The notes below the pieces were generated by a model. The model did no database searches, had not been told where the DNA came from, and worked only from the letters and a program-made list of their open reading frames with translations. A program made the position numbers and the translations under genes. A DNA stretch of 64,000 nucleotides from Nematopogon swammerdamellus (lineage: Eukaryota; Arthropoda; Insecta; Lepidoptera; Adelidae): contig OX336340.1 of the NCBI GenBank assembly GCA_946902875.1, positions 8,143,739 to 8,207,738 of the forward strand. Reading direction: 5' to 3'. Every line of letters starts with the position of its first letter. Position 1 is the first letter of the stretch. Below, in pieces: positions 1-10,485 of this stretch.

Positions 1-541
1 CGCAATTCACGTACGCAATCTTGCAAAACCGCTCTCATTCGAAAGCTGTGTCATCGCCGCGCCGATGTTTTGTCCGCCACGCCACCTTCCAAGTTAGTTG
101 CCTAGAGTGATATCTTATCGCATCGGGCGCTACATCTCCGCCCAAAGTACTGGAATAGTGTCACCTGAGTGAGTGTAGCCGGTTCCGTGTGTGGATTGTG
201 AATACGCGATCTCTTCTCGGCTCTTTGATTATATTATGCGTCGTGTTCATATTATGCTCACTTGGATACGCTCTTGCATCGATACACACACATTGCGTGC
301 GTCTGACAACCTCATCCTTACTGGTGCTTGTTAAATTGTAAGCGAGATGTTACATTGTAAAGTCAAAGTTACATATCATCGTAATGTTTTCGGTTACGCG
401 GTATAATCAAAGCGATTTACACTCGTCGAAGTTTCGTCCCTCGCTCCGGGGACAAGCGCTAAAAGCCTAAACGAACATATCAATGTTACATATTTATAAA
501 AACTTAAGAGAGAGAAAAAAAATTTAAACAATTTAGCTGAG
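1..541. other. No gene recognised; CpG-richer start
   Basis: The first 330 bases are richer in CG dinucleotides than the DNA that follows and could be the edge of a host promoter or 5' exon lying mostly outside the window. I see no open frame, splice pattern or repeat that supports a named feature. Confidence 0.3.
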
Positions 542-698
542 AAAACCCGACTGCTAAAAAAATTTAAGAAACAAGGAAAGATCAGTAGAACATGCTTTAT
601 TCGGGCTCTCTGTCTATTCGAATCGTTCTACACACCCACTTACAACATTTTCTACTGATCTTTCCTTGTTTCTTAAATTTTTTTAGCAGTCGGGTTTT
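542..698. repeat. Perfect hairpin (MITE-like foldback)
   Basis: The arms at 542-590 and 650-698 are exact reverse complements (49 bp), separated by a 59-bp loop. The outer ends begin AAAACCCGACTGC. The arms show no mismatch, which suggests a recent insertion, or a structure kept homogeneous by gene conversion. No coding potential is seen. It is probably a non-autonomous DNA element, but I could not define a target duplication. Confidence 0.8.
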
Positions 699-1145
699 AT
701 AGTTTTTAATTTTATTTTTTATTTAATTCATTTTAGTTCCAAACCATTAAGTGTGGTATATTTTTGCCATTCCAATAATCATGTTTATTAATCTTAAAAT
801 ACCTCAACGAAGCGACGACGTCTGGACTTCAGGTGGTAGGTCACGTGCCGACATAGCTAAATAGAGGCCCTAGATAATTTTATTTGATAAAAATTACCAT
901 AAATAATGCAAAGTTGAAATTTACATAAATCACTTTAATCGACCAATTATACCGATACTTCTTTCTTTTAAATATTACTCCCCCATCACCCTAACTGAAA
1001 TAAATCACTCATAGTGATAAGTGCGCTTCGCACATCTTGTATTTCTTTATATTTTTGGATGTACTATTTTAATTTTAAATTGTGTTGTAGAGTTTCGATT
1101 TTATTCTAGCCTCGATTTGAGTCAAACTTGCTCAATAATTCAAAA
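699..1145. other. AT-rich stretch, nothing recognised
   Basis: AT-rich sequence with stop codons in all frames. I see no repeat or gene in it. Confidence 0.3.
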
Positions 1146-1560
1146 ACAAAAAATTGGTTGTCTGTAAAGTCGGTTAACGGACGATAGTTTTACGTGATAA
1201 CGTCATAAAGTGGTAAGACTACGCATGTCGTTTTTGTTACGTTTGTATTTCCGAAAATAATTCTTAGGTGGTTATAAAAAAAACTAAACACCCTAAAAAA
1301 ATTTAAACACCGTAACATTGCTTAAAAAAGAAAAAACAAAACAAAAACAATTTTGAGGGATTTGAACCCATGGTCAAAAAATACAAATCCTACACTCTTA
1401 CCACTGAGCCACGAAATCACATAAACGACCAAACGAATATCGGATTCCCTTGGTTCGCTTTCGGCTTGGGCCGATTGTGCCTCTCTATCGCTTGTTACGC
1501 GCTCTCGCTTGCACACACAGGCTCAGATGGAACGTGACATTTTTACGTGACGTTGTCACG
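1146..1560. repeat. Interspersed repeat, copy 1 of 2
   Basis: The two ends of this stretch (about 1146-1206 and 1466-1545) match, in reverse orientation, the ends of 59,655-59,995. The shared ends include ACGTGATAACGTCATAAAG and a block reading GCCTCTCTATCGCTTGTTAC. The centres of the two copies are unrelated: here the middle carries a tRNA-like SINE head, while copy 2 carries a run of CCGTAC/TACGGTAA motifs. Family unknown. The sequence GACGTTATCACGT and its reverse occur near opposite ends of copy 2, suggesting short terminal inverted repeats. Confidence 0.6.
1340..1418 (-). repeat. tRNA-derived SINE head
   Basis: Read on the minus strand this has a perfect RNA polymerase III A box, TGGCTCAGTGG (1401-1411), and a perfect B box, GGTTCAAATCC (1358-1368), at tRNA-like spacing. 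The acceptor-stem ends pair weakly and the anticodon arm does not fold well, so it is better read as a SINE head than a working tRNA gene. The A-rich stretch at lower coordinates would be the body or tail. It sits in the centre of the 1146-1560 repeat. Confidence 0.7.
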
Positions 1561-1577
1561 TCCTCTCCTAGTCCTCT

Positions 1578-1714
1578 CCTCTAGTCCAGTATAGCCAGCA
1601 ATCCAGGGAAGTCTCCGGTATGGCACCTACCTTCTCGGAGGTGATATTGGCGGGTCGGAGCATGCGCTTTGGCCCCTCCAACTCAGCCACCTATATCGGA
1701 TTACATAAAAAAAA
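1578..1714 (+). repeat. SINE 3' part (family B), truncated
   Basis: Starts at CCAGTATAGCCAGCAATCC and ends CCGGATTACAT plus an A run. The same sequence is at 48,955-49,085 (plus), and a more complete relative with a tRNA-like head lies at 15,750-16,112 (minus). This copy is truncated at its 5' side. Confidence 0.65.
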
Positions 1715-2171
1715 CCGTCAAAATGCTCACTAAATCTTAAATATATTTGAAATTGCGAGAAGACGAACTGTATGCAATAAAATAAAAGTAAAAATGTAAA
1801 AGAAAGACCAAAAATTATTCAATTAACTGGAAAGAGAAAACGAAACAGAGAGTACCTTGATGCCGCTACTCTCCACCGCGGGTTAGGGGCCCCGCCGAGG
1901 ATTGTGTGGGACACGGGCACGTATTTTTACGGCAAACAGTGAGCGGTGATGCGAAAGTATTAAAATAAAATTTTGTTGATGAAAATATGACGAGAAGGTA
2001 CAAGGAAAAATGCAGACTAAAACAAAACGAAGTGTGACTCGCTAGGCCCCATTGAAAAGAATGTATAAGTAAGGTAGTTGCTAAAGGCCCGCAAACTTTT
2101 CGCAAACTTGTCAATGGAAATTTTTAAGGCGAATTATTCGTCAGCATGTTAAAATGAAAACTGAACAATAT

Positions 2172-2655
2172 ACAGGGTGTTTCAGGATAGGCTTGAGAAA
2201 CTTCATGAATAGAAAGTAGGTACTCATTATTAGAAGAAAAAAATCCTTATCACTCAAATCGAAATTCCGTATTTTTTTTCATACAAAACTTTTAAATTGT
2301 AATAAAAACTCGATGGACAGTGAGTATGGATGGGGAGATTTGGCAACAGTGCTGTCTAGGTCTAGGGAGTGCAATGACCTATTCCAGTCCCCTTTTCCTT
2401 TTGATGTCATTCAAATTTAAGTGTTTGGAATTTACCTACATGTAGTTCAATTCTACTAGTTAAGGTATGTCAGTTAGTAATTTTTTTTCTAGGTATGTAT
2501 TTAATAAAGGCGGACGTTAAAGAAAGATGAAACGATTTTCACCAAAAAGTACTATAAAATGACCGAATCTGGGAAAAAGTTTTAGAGCTTTTCGTCTTCA
2601 AATATGGACCCCTTTCGAACCCTGAAGTTACGAAACCCTACCCTGAAACACCCTG
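2172..2655. mobile_element. MITE with ACAGGGTGTTTCAGG TIRs
   Basis: Terminal inverted repeats of roughly 20 bp (ACAGGGTGTTTCAGGATAGG at the left and its near complement at the right) bound 484 bp. No transposase frame is present inside. The first 10 bases of the TIR, ACAGGGTGTT, are shared with the two large foldback elements at 8,401 and 51,216, so the three may depend on one transposase source. Flanks are CAATAT on both sides, so the exact target duplication is ambiguous. Confidence 0.8.
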
Positions 2656-3500
2656 TATATTGAAGTAGACAATATTATGCTTGCGGCATGAAACAATAGC
2701 ATTCTTCTGAGCGCAGAAGGTTTACGCGGTGCGACGACGCGGGGAAGGTCGGGCAGCGGTGATGCACTAATAGGAAATGACTACACTACGGAAGTCAGTT
2801 TGCAACGCTTTGCAACGTTTAGAACGCAGTGGGCAAAACATGAAAATTACGTTTTTGGCAACAATACTGTATGTGTCTGAACATCGCATCGTTCGCACTT
2901 AATTTTCCCACCGAGAATTCTCCGTCGTCTCACGTCGTCAGCACGTAACGCACCAGCCTAACATTATGAATGTTAGTCAAAGAGAAGTCTGCTGAATATG
3001 ATTGAGTACATTCGTTACTCAAACGTATAAATTATTTTCACAATTAATTTGACGAAACCTAAAGTTGGGTTTTACCGATCAGAAATTTAAATTAACTCAA
3101 TTTAATTAGAAACGTAATAATTAACACATGGAATATGTGCCAAATGTAATACTGTAAAGATATGTGGGTAGTTAGCTACGTACGCTCTACTGCTTTAATA
3201 AATTTTTACACTGTTTTCATGGCTAAGAAATTGCTTGATTATAATTAATTATATATATATATTTCTAACTTTTCTTTCAAATCCCGTATAGATCGCTTTT
3301 GTGGAAGTACTGGCACCTATGTACAGTCTTCGCGCTTGTTTAGGTGGCAGAGTATGAGAATAACCAAACGGGAAATTGTTTACTTATTACCCGACTGAGC
3401 GAAGCAAAAAGGAAGGAAAATGTTGTTTTAGATACTTGCTCATATCTATTTTATCTTGTTTTTGTTTTTATATTTTAGATTTTGTGTTATTTTCTGCTAC
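2656..3500. other. Nothing recognised
   Basis: A short stretch around 2,700-2,760 is CG-richer. I see no gene, TIR or SINE box here. Confidence 0.3.
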
Positions 3501-3502
3501 TT

Positions 3503-3522
3503 CAATACAATACAATACAATT
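3503..3522 (+). repeat. (AATAC)n microsatellite
   Basis: About four copies of a 5-base unit. Similar short runs often mark the 3' end of LINEs or SINEs, but no element is recognisable upstream. Confidence 0.6.
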
Positions 3523-5840
3523 CCGGTTATTTGTAAATAAAATTACAATGTTACAATAAAATTCAAATGAATAATAATATGTCAATTTTTAGTTGTCTCT
3601 CAGCAGCAACAGCATGGTATGTAGGTATGGCCTAATTCGTATAAGGATATACCTAAGTAAAACATTCACTCGTTCTCTGTCTCAATGTGGGTTTTTATAC
3701 AATAAAAAACACCAATAAAACAATAGGTACATTGTAGATGATCATTAAATTTATTGATCAAACAAAACGACCTATCACTGGAAGGTTGCACGCTTCCATG
3801 TGAGAAACTAATTATGACGCTAACGCATGCATGAATTTGCTCGCATGAATTTGCCGTAGCTAGATATCGCACCGTTGTTGGTAGGTATCTTCTTTATTTT
3901 ATTCCTCACAAAAAGACAGCCCAAAGACACAGCCCTTACACGCGCTGAACGGCGCGCTTTCGAGATAGAGTTACGCGACAGAAAGAGAAGCGAAATGTAG
4001 GTGGTTATCGTGTTTAGGCATGCAGCTCTGTGCGAGTCAATTTGTACTTTATCGCGTCGTCGCAGAGTAGCTAGTTCTTTGTGAGTGTTTGTACAGAGAA
4101 GCTTCTGTACGGAGTACTCTTTTCTATTCTGTGCCCTTGGCTTATCCCGATTGTCGGTATGTAAGTATGGTACATAACATATATATAGTACATTAACTCA
4201 TTATTGGAATATAATAGATTCAAATGTATTAGTCAGTTTATTCTTATAAGTAGTTTAGTTTAGTATTAATTTAATTTATAGTTTTAATGTTATTATGTTT
4301 GTTAGAATATTATTCGTATATGTCATAGATATAACCTAAATTTAAGTCATTGGTATAGGTATTACTGATGTGATTTGAAATATATTACTTATGATCATAG
4401 ATTCAAATAATTTAGGAATGATTAAATAACTAAACTAGACCACACAACTAGAATTAACTAAATCAGGAACTATGGTTCCTATTTATAGTGCTAGGCGATA
4501 AACAAAAAAAGAGATAATTTTATTATAAATAGGTAACTCTGAACACGGATTACTTATAACATTTTCTTCTCAATAATGTTATTGTTACTGTCAGTCATCT
4601 CTACAAAAAAAATATACTTTCTTGCGTCCGAAAAAAGAAAAGCAAAGCAAATACAAACTAATTTTGTTTCCATCACAAAGCGCACAAAGTCGAAGCTACT
4701 CTTCGCGTTTCTGTCGAGACTCGAGGCGAAGCGAGCTGTCGTCGTAGGTCTTGTTTGACATCTGTAAAATTTTTTGACAGGTCTGTTAGTTTAAAGCCAT
4801 TTTATACAAATTTTATAGCACAATATAAGGATATTTCAATTATCTGGCGAAAATTTCGGTAACAGATTTACGGGAAAGAATAGCAAGTAAAAACTGTTCA
4901 AGAAAATGTATCCAAGCCCAAATCATTTACTTAAACAAATTCAACGCGTCGCGCCATATTTGATTTAAGCTAGGTAGTACTTATCTATGATAAATTGCCG
5001 ATTTTACAACCTCCGGTGCCTTGGCTAACAGTTATCTGAGTGACATTTCTTAGACAGTTAACGCAGGAGTTAGCCGGCTGCTACATTTTGCCAAAGATGA
5101 TGAAATCGGCCCATAATCAGACAGCCAACACAAGAGCTAGACCGATTTAATACAAAACACTTATTAGTATTAGGACTATCAATGAATAATTTTTAAAGTT
5201 GTCAGCTTTGCGTCTTACGATCTAAAAACTTAATAAAATTGAGGAATACACGTTGAGGAAAAAATAATTATTTACTTTTCCTCTAAGTTTAACTCTTAAA
5301 ATTTCCTCTAATTCTATCTATTTAAGTAATTTGATTAATAATTTCATATGTTAAAAATATCTTTGTTACATGTAAATACGTATATTCTATGTCTAATTCA
5401 TTTGTTTTTGTTGTACAATAAATTTCATTTCATTTCAAGATTACAGTGTAATCTTAGTTCCTGTTTGACCCAAATAGCCGACCAGAACCACGCGTATCGC
5501 GGGGGGCCTTATGATCCGCCCATTTGTTTTGGCGAGTTTGTTCGAATTGGGCAAGGCGCTTTACATTGGCTCTATTGAAGTGTCTTTACTTGCATTGCCG
5601 TGTGTATAAATATTTTGATGAAATCACGCTGGAAAAGTGGACATCTGCCAAACAGAACGGATAGGTTGTGCGTCCAATTTGTCTTCGGCCTCAGTGGAGC
5701 CTGACTAACGTGGGCCTTTGTCCTGTGTAATGGTTCGCTCTTCGTCCTCTGCTTTTCATGTGAAACTGTAACGACGCATGAACGAGAAGAGTCACTCTTG
5801 AATATTCATGTTTGTCGAGTAATTTAGCGTTTAGGAATAC
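3523..5840. other. Long AT-rich stretch, nothing recognised
   Basis: Short open frames of 60-76 codons occur here but show no family resemblance, composition shift or splice context. The part near 4,950-5,110 shares a short motif (GTTAACTCCTGC or its complement) with 22,250-22,265, suggesting remnants of a decayed repeat. Confidence 0.3.
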
Positions 5841-6160
5841 CGCAGCGGCTTCAAGTTGTAATGTTGTTTATTTTAGTCTCATTGCCTGCAGTCGTATGCA
5901 CTAAAGCATGTTGTGTAGGTAAGAATACTAAAACGTGAATTAAATTTATTGCCACATTAACAAACTTAAAGAATAGAACATACAAGATAACAATAGATAC
6001 CGCAGCGGCTTCAAGTTCTAATGTTGTTTATTTTAGTCTCATTGCCTGCAGTCGTATGCACTAAAGCATGTTGTGTAGGTAAGAATACTAAAACGTGAAT
6101 TAAATTTATTGCCACATTAACAAACTTAAAGAATAGAACATACAAGATAACAATAGATAC
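5841..6160. repeat. 160-bp tandem duplication
   Basis: 5841-6000 and 6001-6160 are consecutive copies with one difference seen (G versus C, about 18 bases into each). No known repeat family is evident in the unit. Such high identity means a recent event or an assembly artefact. Confidence 0.9.
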
Positions 6161-6229
6161 AATAATATTATTAAAAACAAAATTAAAATAAAAAGTTCTT
6201 CCATGGGGACTTGACCACAGTCACAAGGA

Positions 6230-7393
6230 TACAAGCAGCGTTCCCCCGCTGAATATGACTAGGGCGCCTATATTACTAGGGGCTATCCGCGCACGTGATA
6301 TCTCAGACCAAAGCCTTCCCTTGCTTCCACGGCAGCAACGACATGCCGTCTGGTCGCTTTCCGTCGTCTCGGACCAGGCCGACCGGCTCGAGCACGCTGG
6401 GTATGCGTGCGGAAGCAAGGGAACGCTTGAGTATACGGTTGATGTCACCGTGGCGGGATAACCTGCCGGCACTTCTGGAGGATGAAAAGCCGTGGTGCCC
6501 GAGCGTTCCCACCGAATTGCCGCATATATGTACAAGTGTGTAACTCACACATCCTAACGCAAAATCGGAGGCAGAACGCGGTGCGATAGGGCGAGGGGTA
6601 GACGTTCAGCCGGGCACCAGACTCTGCCTCCGACGTCACCAGGATGCGCGCTCTGTCGACGTTGCTGCCATTCAGTGACAAAACACTGTGCACAGACGTG
6701 ATTAAAGGAACGCCCCAACACTTTTGCCCTTTTGAGAAGAGAGGTATCAGCTCGTTCGGACAGAGGGTCCGCCAGGCGTCCCTTGCCTCTACTGAGTACG
6801 CGAGTAGAGGAGAGGAAGGCCGGCAGAGCTACATCCCTTACGAAGGGAATACCGCATCCCCCGAATTTTACAGACAGGGACACTTGATTGCTGGCCAGAT
6901 CAATAATATTGTCTAAAGCCTTATTTAAAATTAAATCTAAGTCAAATAATTTATCTAAATACTTCCAATAGGGTCCAGTCCTAAGTAAATATTTAAATTT
7001 TAGAATAAAAAAACAATGTCTTAACAGATAGATTGCCACGTATGGTTCCACCTCCTACAAGTTATTAGTAAATTTTGACAGTACATTTTTCTTTAAATCG
7101 ATCACTGGGACCATAGCGTCATCGTAGACTGGAGAGCCGAGTAGGGTGAGTTCGTGATCTGAAAGACAGCAAACTCCGGGGGTCACCGCACTGATATTAC
7201 TAATGATTTGGCTTCTTCTCTCAGCCGAAACTGATGGGCGCAAATATACATTTCACATTTTTCAAAGTTCAACTGCAATCCGATTGAGTGAAATTCTGCA
7301 CAAAGATTTTGAAGATCTTCCAGAGTCGTTTCCAAACTGCCGCCCAGCACGTCGTCGTCCAAGAACCACAAGTTGAGCCCGAGCGCGAGATTC
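6230..7393 (-). pseudogene. LINE remnant: RT core to C-terminal domain
   Basis: On the minus strand, scattered across frames, this encodes part of a non-LTR retrotransposon protein. In order: a reverse-transcriptase active-site segment with LWFLDD followed by LGG (about 7,340-7,370), then GLQLNFEKCE, then SVKFGGCGIPFVRDVALPAF (about 6,830), then DRARILVTSEAESGARL (about 6,610), and finally SAGR..RH, GKRPDGMSLLPW and LVWDITC (about 6,280-6,440). The usual YxDD is FLDD. Frameshifts break it in several places. After the DITCADS segment it jumps to a residue run like HIQRGNA, the last residues of the protein, so an internal piece is missing; that piece lies upstream at 7,393-7,520. The clade is not assignable by eye. 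Confidence 0.8.
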
Positions 7394-7520
7394 GAGAGGC
7401 AACACGGGTTTCCAGTTGCGGTCATCATCCTGGAACCCACCTCAAGGACGAAAGCATTGGCCTACTCCGACCCACATCCCAAATGTCTCGACGGCGAACG
7501 CCACGAACCAGTAATTGAAC
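7393..7520 (-). pseudogene. Displaced C-terminal piece of the same LINE
   Basis: Minus-strand translation gives AVETFGMW and, after a frameshift, NAFVLEVGSRMMTATGNPC. In related LINE proteins this block follows the LVWDxTC segment and precedes IQRGNA, so here it sits upstream of the RT piece instead of near the end. This matches the segment missing from 6,230-7,393, so the copy has been permuted or two copies have been joined. Confidence 0.65.
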
Positions 7521-7709
7521 CTAATATCTCCTAAATTTGGTTTCCCTGAAAAAAATACCTATATAGATACTACATACATATATAGTATGATTTGATCTGT
7601 CACTTTAAGGTCGTCTAATTAAGAGTTTACAGTGTTCACATTCAAGATTTTTTTTCTTTGACGCGCAAGCACATTATCTCACATAAATAAGTATTCTTAA
7701 TAATGCTTG

Positions 7710-7925
7710 TAATTCCGTTGACCAAATCACAATGCTCCATGAAGTCCACGAACAGATACCCGACCTTTTACAAGTACTTTTTCCAATGCTATTCTTCTCC
7801 TTCACACCTGTTTTACAATTAATACGACCCGATACCATTATGCGTGGGCTGCAACAAGGCGACCTACTCGGGCCAGCGATTTTCAGCCTCATCATTCAAC
7901 CAATCGTGTCCGAACACGATTGGTC
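7710..7925 (+). pseudogene. LINE RT fragment, inverted relative to its neighbour
   Basis: Plus-strand translation contains HEQIPDLLQVLFPMLF and then MRGLQQGDLLGPAIFSLII, the classic RT motif (QQGDPLGPxxFSL) that normally comes just before the FLDD active site. The FLDD part lies about 340 bp away on the opposite strand. The fragment stops right after QPIV, at an 11-bp-arm palindrome. The inversion resembles twin priming, but about 190 bp of AT-rich non-LINE sequence separates the parts. Confidence 0.75.
7899..7924. repeat. Short inverted repeat at LINE breakpoint
   Basis: ACCAATCGTGT and ACACGATTGGT (11-bp arms, 4-base loop) lie exactly where the plus-strand RT fragment ends. Confidence 0.7.
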
Positions 7926-8400
7926 ACTCGGCCGCCTTCCAACTATGGCAACGTCAATGAATAATATGAACAATTGATGACGTCATGGCCCTTACAAAAA
8001 AGGCTTCAAAATTCAATAAATGCCTATAACTCCTAAACTACTAAATCTAAAAAAAAAATTGCTTTGGCTAATCTTGAAATGTTCATTTCGTGTAAGAACT
8101 TAACTCATTAGTAGACCGTAAATAACAAAATTATCTTTCAAACGCAAAATTTATTATCATCGAGGATTCCTTTTTTTTCTTATTTCGTATTTCTTTTTAA
8201 AGAAAGTTTGTTTAAATGTCACTCCCCTGGGCGCCGCCACCGGTGCGAGGGCGCAACCGAGATTCGTAAAGGCTAACTTTTAGGCTGAAAACTTCGCCCT
8301 CTGCCGATTAAGACTTAAATTTTTAAGAAGGCTTTCATGGACATTTTAGCTACATACATAATTTTATCTATAGCTAAACACCTTGCATGCCTGAAAATAT
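7926..8400. other. Nothing recognised
   Basis: AT-rich; a short GC-rich patch (8,225-8,270, GCGCCGCCACCGGTGCGAGG) has no clear identity. Confidence 0.3.
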
Positions 8401-9432
8401 ACAGGGTGTTCGGCACATCGACCGACAAATTTTTTTTGTAGGTAAGTGGGGTCATTTGCAACGTTTTGACCCATGATACCTTTTGTCAGATGTCACGTGG
8501 TATAAAGATACGATTTTTTTTCTTTATTTTTGAAAATTACCAAAATTCCAGCTTTAAACCCTTGTAACTTTTTGGTTTATGATTGTATCAGAACGAAGTA
8601 TTGAATTTTTGAAAAACTTTATAAAATTTATTTGAATTATTTGATGAAGTTAATACCATGAAAAGGTTTTATGACCTCCCAACGGCCCGAGAACGAGTAA
8701 AAATGTGACAGAATGTTAATTTCTTAATTCATAAAAAAAAACCGACAGCTATTGAGCGCTTCATTTTCTTTTAAAAAGTTCCATAGTTTACGCCCTTTCC
8801 AACGGTATACCACATGTCATACAAATAATTCACTATGTGGTCAAAATTAGGCACAGAGACAGAACAGAACGACAACACGGGCATTCGCTTCCTGTATTGA
8901 GAGCTTTTTCGGGTGCATTTTCAAATTTAGAATATATACCGGTCGCGCGGGCACTCTTGCAAATTATCCCTAATTTTGTCGTTCTGTTCTGTCTCTGTGC
9001 CCAATTTTGACTATATAGTGAATTATTTGTATGACATGTGGTATATCGTTGGAAAGGGCATAAACTAGCGAACTTTTTAAAAGAAAATGAAGCTATCAAT
9101 TGCTGTCAGTTTTTTTTTAAATGAATTAAGAAATTAAGATTCTGTCATATTTTTACTCGTTCTCGGGACTTTGGGAGGTCATAAGACCTTTTTATGGTAT
9201 TAAATTGATCAAATAATATTTTTTGTAGAACAAGGATACATCGTTAAATTCAATAAATTTTATTTCGTGCTGATAAAATCCTAAACAAAAAAGTTACAAG
9301 GGTATAAAGCTGCGATTTTGGTAATTTTCAAAAATAAAGAAAAAAAAATCGTATCTCGATACCACGTGACATCTGACAAAAGGTATCATCGGTCAAAACG
9401 TTGCAAATGACCCCACTTATCTGTAATCAATT
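8401..9432. mobile_element. Large foldback element, copy 1 (3' end lost)
   Basis: The left arm (8,401-8,874) begins ACAGGGTGTTCGGCACAT and is nearly the reverse complement of the right arm (8,976-9,432), with a spacer of about 100 bp. Each arm contains the same series of blocks, including a GACATGTGGTATA-type block and a poly-T tract. Copy 2 (51,216-52,282) has both ends; this copy lacks the last 33 or so bases of the right end, where the sequence changes to a different MITE beginning at 9,445. No transposase is encoded; the 88-codon minus frame across the centre is a by-product of the arms. Confidence 0.85.
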
Positions 9433-9444
9433 TACACATAGTTA

Positions 9445-9606
9445 CAGTACCCGGCAGAAAGTAATGCAAATCGAGCTTTAGAAAGAGATAAGTTGTATAG
9501 CGTTGTCTTTGTCATGTCGTGTCGTAAGTTCGGCGCGACAGAGAGGACGCTCTACAACCGGATTGTCTCTTTCTAAAGCATGTTCATTACTTACTGCTGG
9601 GCACTG
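9445..9606. mobile_element. MITE with TA target site (Tc1/mariner-like)
   Basis: The ends read CAGTACCCGGCAGAAAGTAATG and the near-complement of CAGTGCCCAGCAGTAAGTAATG, each flanked by TA (9,443-9,444 and 9,607-9,608). TIR similarity continues into CTTTAGAAAGAGA, about 40 bp in all. Length 162 bp, non-coding. TA duplication plus a CAGT start is usual for Tc1/mariner-derived MITEs. Confidence 0.8.
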
Positions 9607-10384
9607 TACATTGTTGCTTACACAAGTTAATCTATGGCTGTTTCTACCATGCATAAAACACTTTGAGAATTAATTCCAGGTTCAACAAAAAAATAGATTC
9701 ATAATAGCTATATCTACTCATCGTAAGAGTACAGAACTGACGAGCCTCTGAGTGGTTGTCGCTGCCTACACCACCGGGAAACAAGGCGTATCTTTGTATT
9801 GTATTGTATTGTTTATTGATCATTCATATGGCAGTTAGACTGCACTCGAACTTGTCACAATTTGTTTTATCCGGTTCGATTACACCCACAAAGAAGAACC
9901 GACAAGTGGCGAAGTTTCGCAGGGTATTTTTTTAATACGTATTATTACAAGTACCTTAGTGACTAGCCACATAATAACATCGCCTACAGTCTATCGAAAA
10001 CACAGCTTGAGAGCAAGATTAACAATTTTGCTGAGAGTTCTGACTACAAAGACTTTTTAATTAAGTGTATCAGGTGTAAAGACCGTGTATATATGTATCT
10101 ATATAAGAATAGAGAACACAAGTTTCCACGTGCCCATTTAGGTCTTCAGGAAGCCATACTATATTCTTAGAACAATACGCCGGTGATAGTACCGATTAAA
10201 GTGTATTTCAGATGCAAATGAGAGTATTGTGTGAACACTAACGACCGATATTAGCTTCCTAAATGGAGCTAGCTATACTGGAGTAACTTTTCTCACTTGG
10301 TCTGTGCATGTGTAGGGTCGGGTTCATAAATGCATTACCACAATTAGAGCGTTATCGACAAAAGTGCTGCATTTACTTCTCCCA
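9607..10384. other. Mostly unrecognised; (GTATT)n at 9,795
   Basis: A short GTATT run at 9,795-9,815 followed by GTTTATTGATCATTC resembles the tail of a retroelement. The rest shows no gene. Confidence 0.35.
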
Positions 10385-10485
10385 CATCCCAAAGGTTAGT
10401 TAGAATAGAATTCCTCACGGCATTAAGCTCGCCTGTTGTGCCTATTTTTTATAAATTCGTGTTCAATAAAGAATATAATAGATAT
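10385..10485 (+). repeat. LINE-type 3' UTR end
   Basis: Contains GGTTAGTTAGAATAGAAT, CTCGCCTGTTGTGCCTA and an AATAAA-like end (CAATAAAGAATAT). The same blocks lie at 50,325-50,415 on the minus strand. The AATAAAG end and dispersal suggest the 3' terminus of a LINE, with its coding part absent in both copies. Confidence 0.6.

Noticed and set aside
1340..1418. Functional tRNA gene
   Set aside because: A and B boxes are perfect but anticodon and T stems do not pair well and it lies within a repeat.
6255..6916. Plus-strand frames over the LINE
   Set aside because: Shadows of the minus-strand LINE coding sequence, which has clear RT and C-terminal motifs.
8833..9099. 88-codon minus frame
   Set aside because: Spans the centre of the foldback element; no homology and its edges are inverted-repeat sequence.
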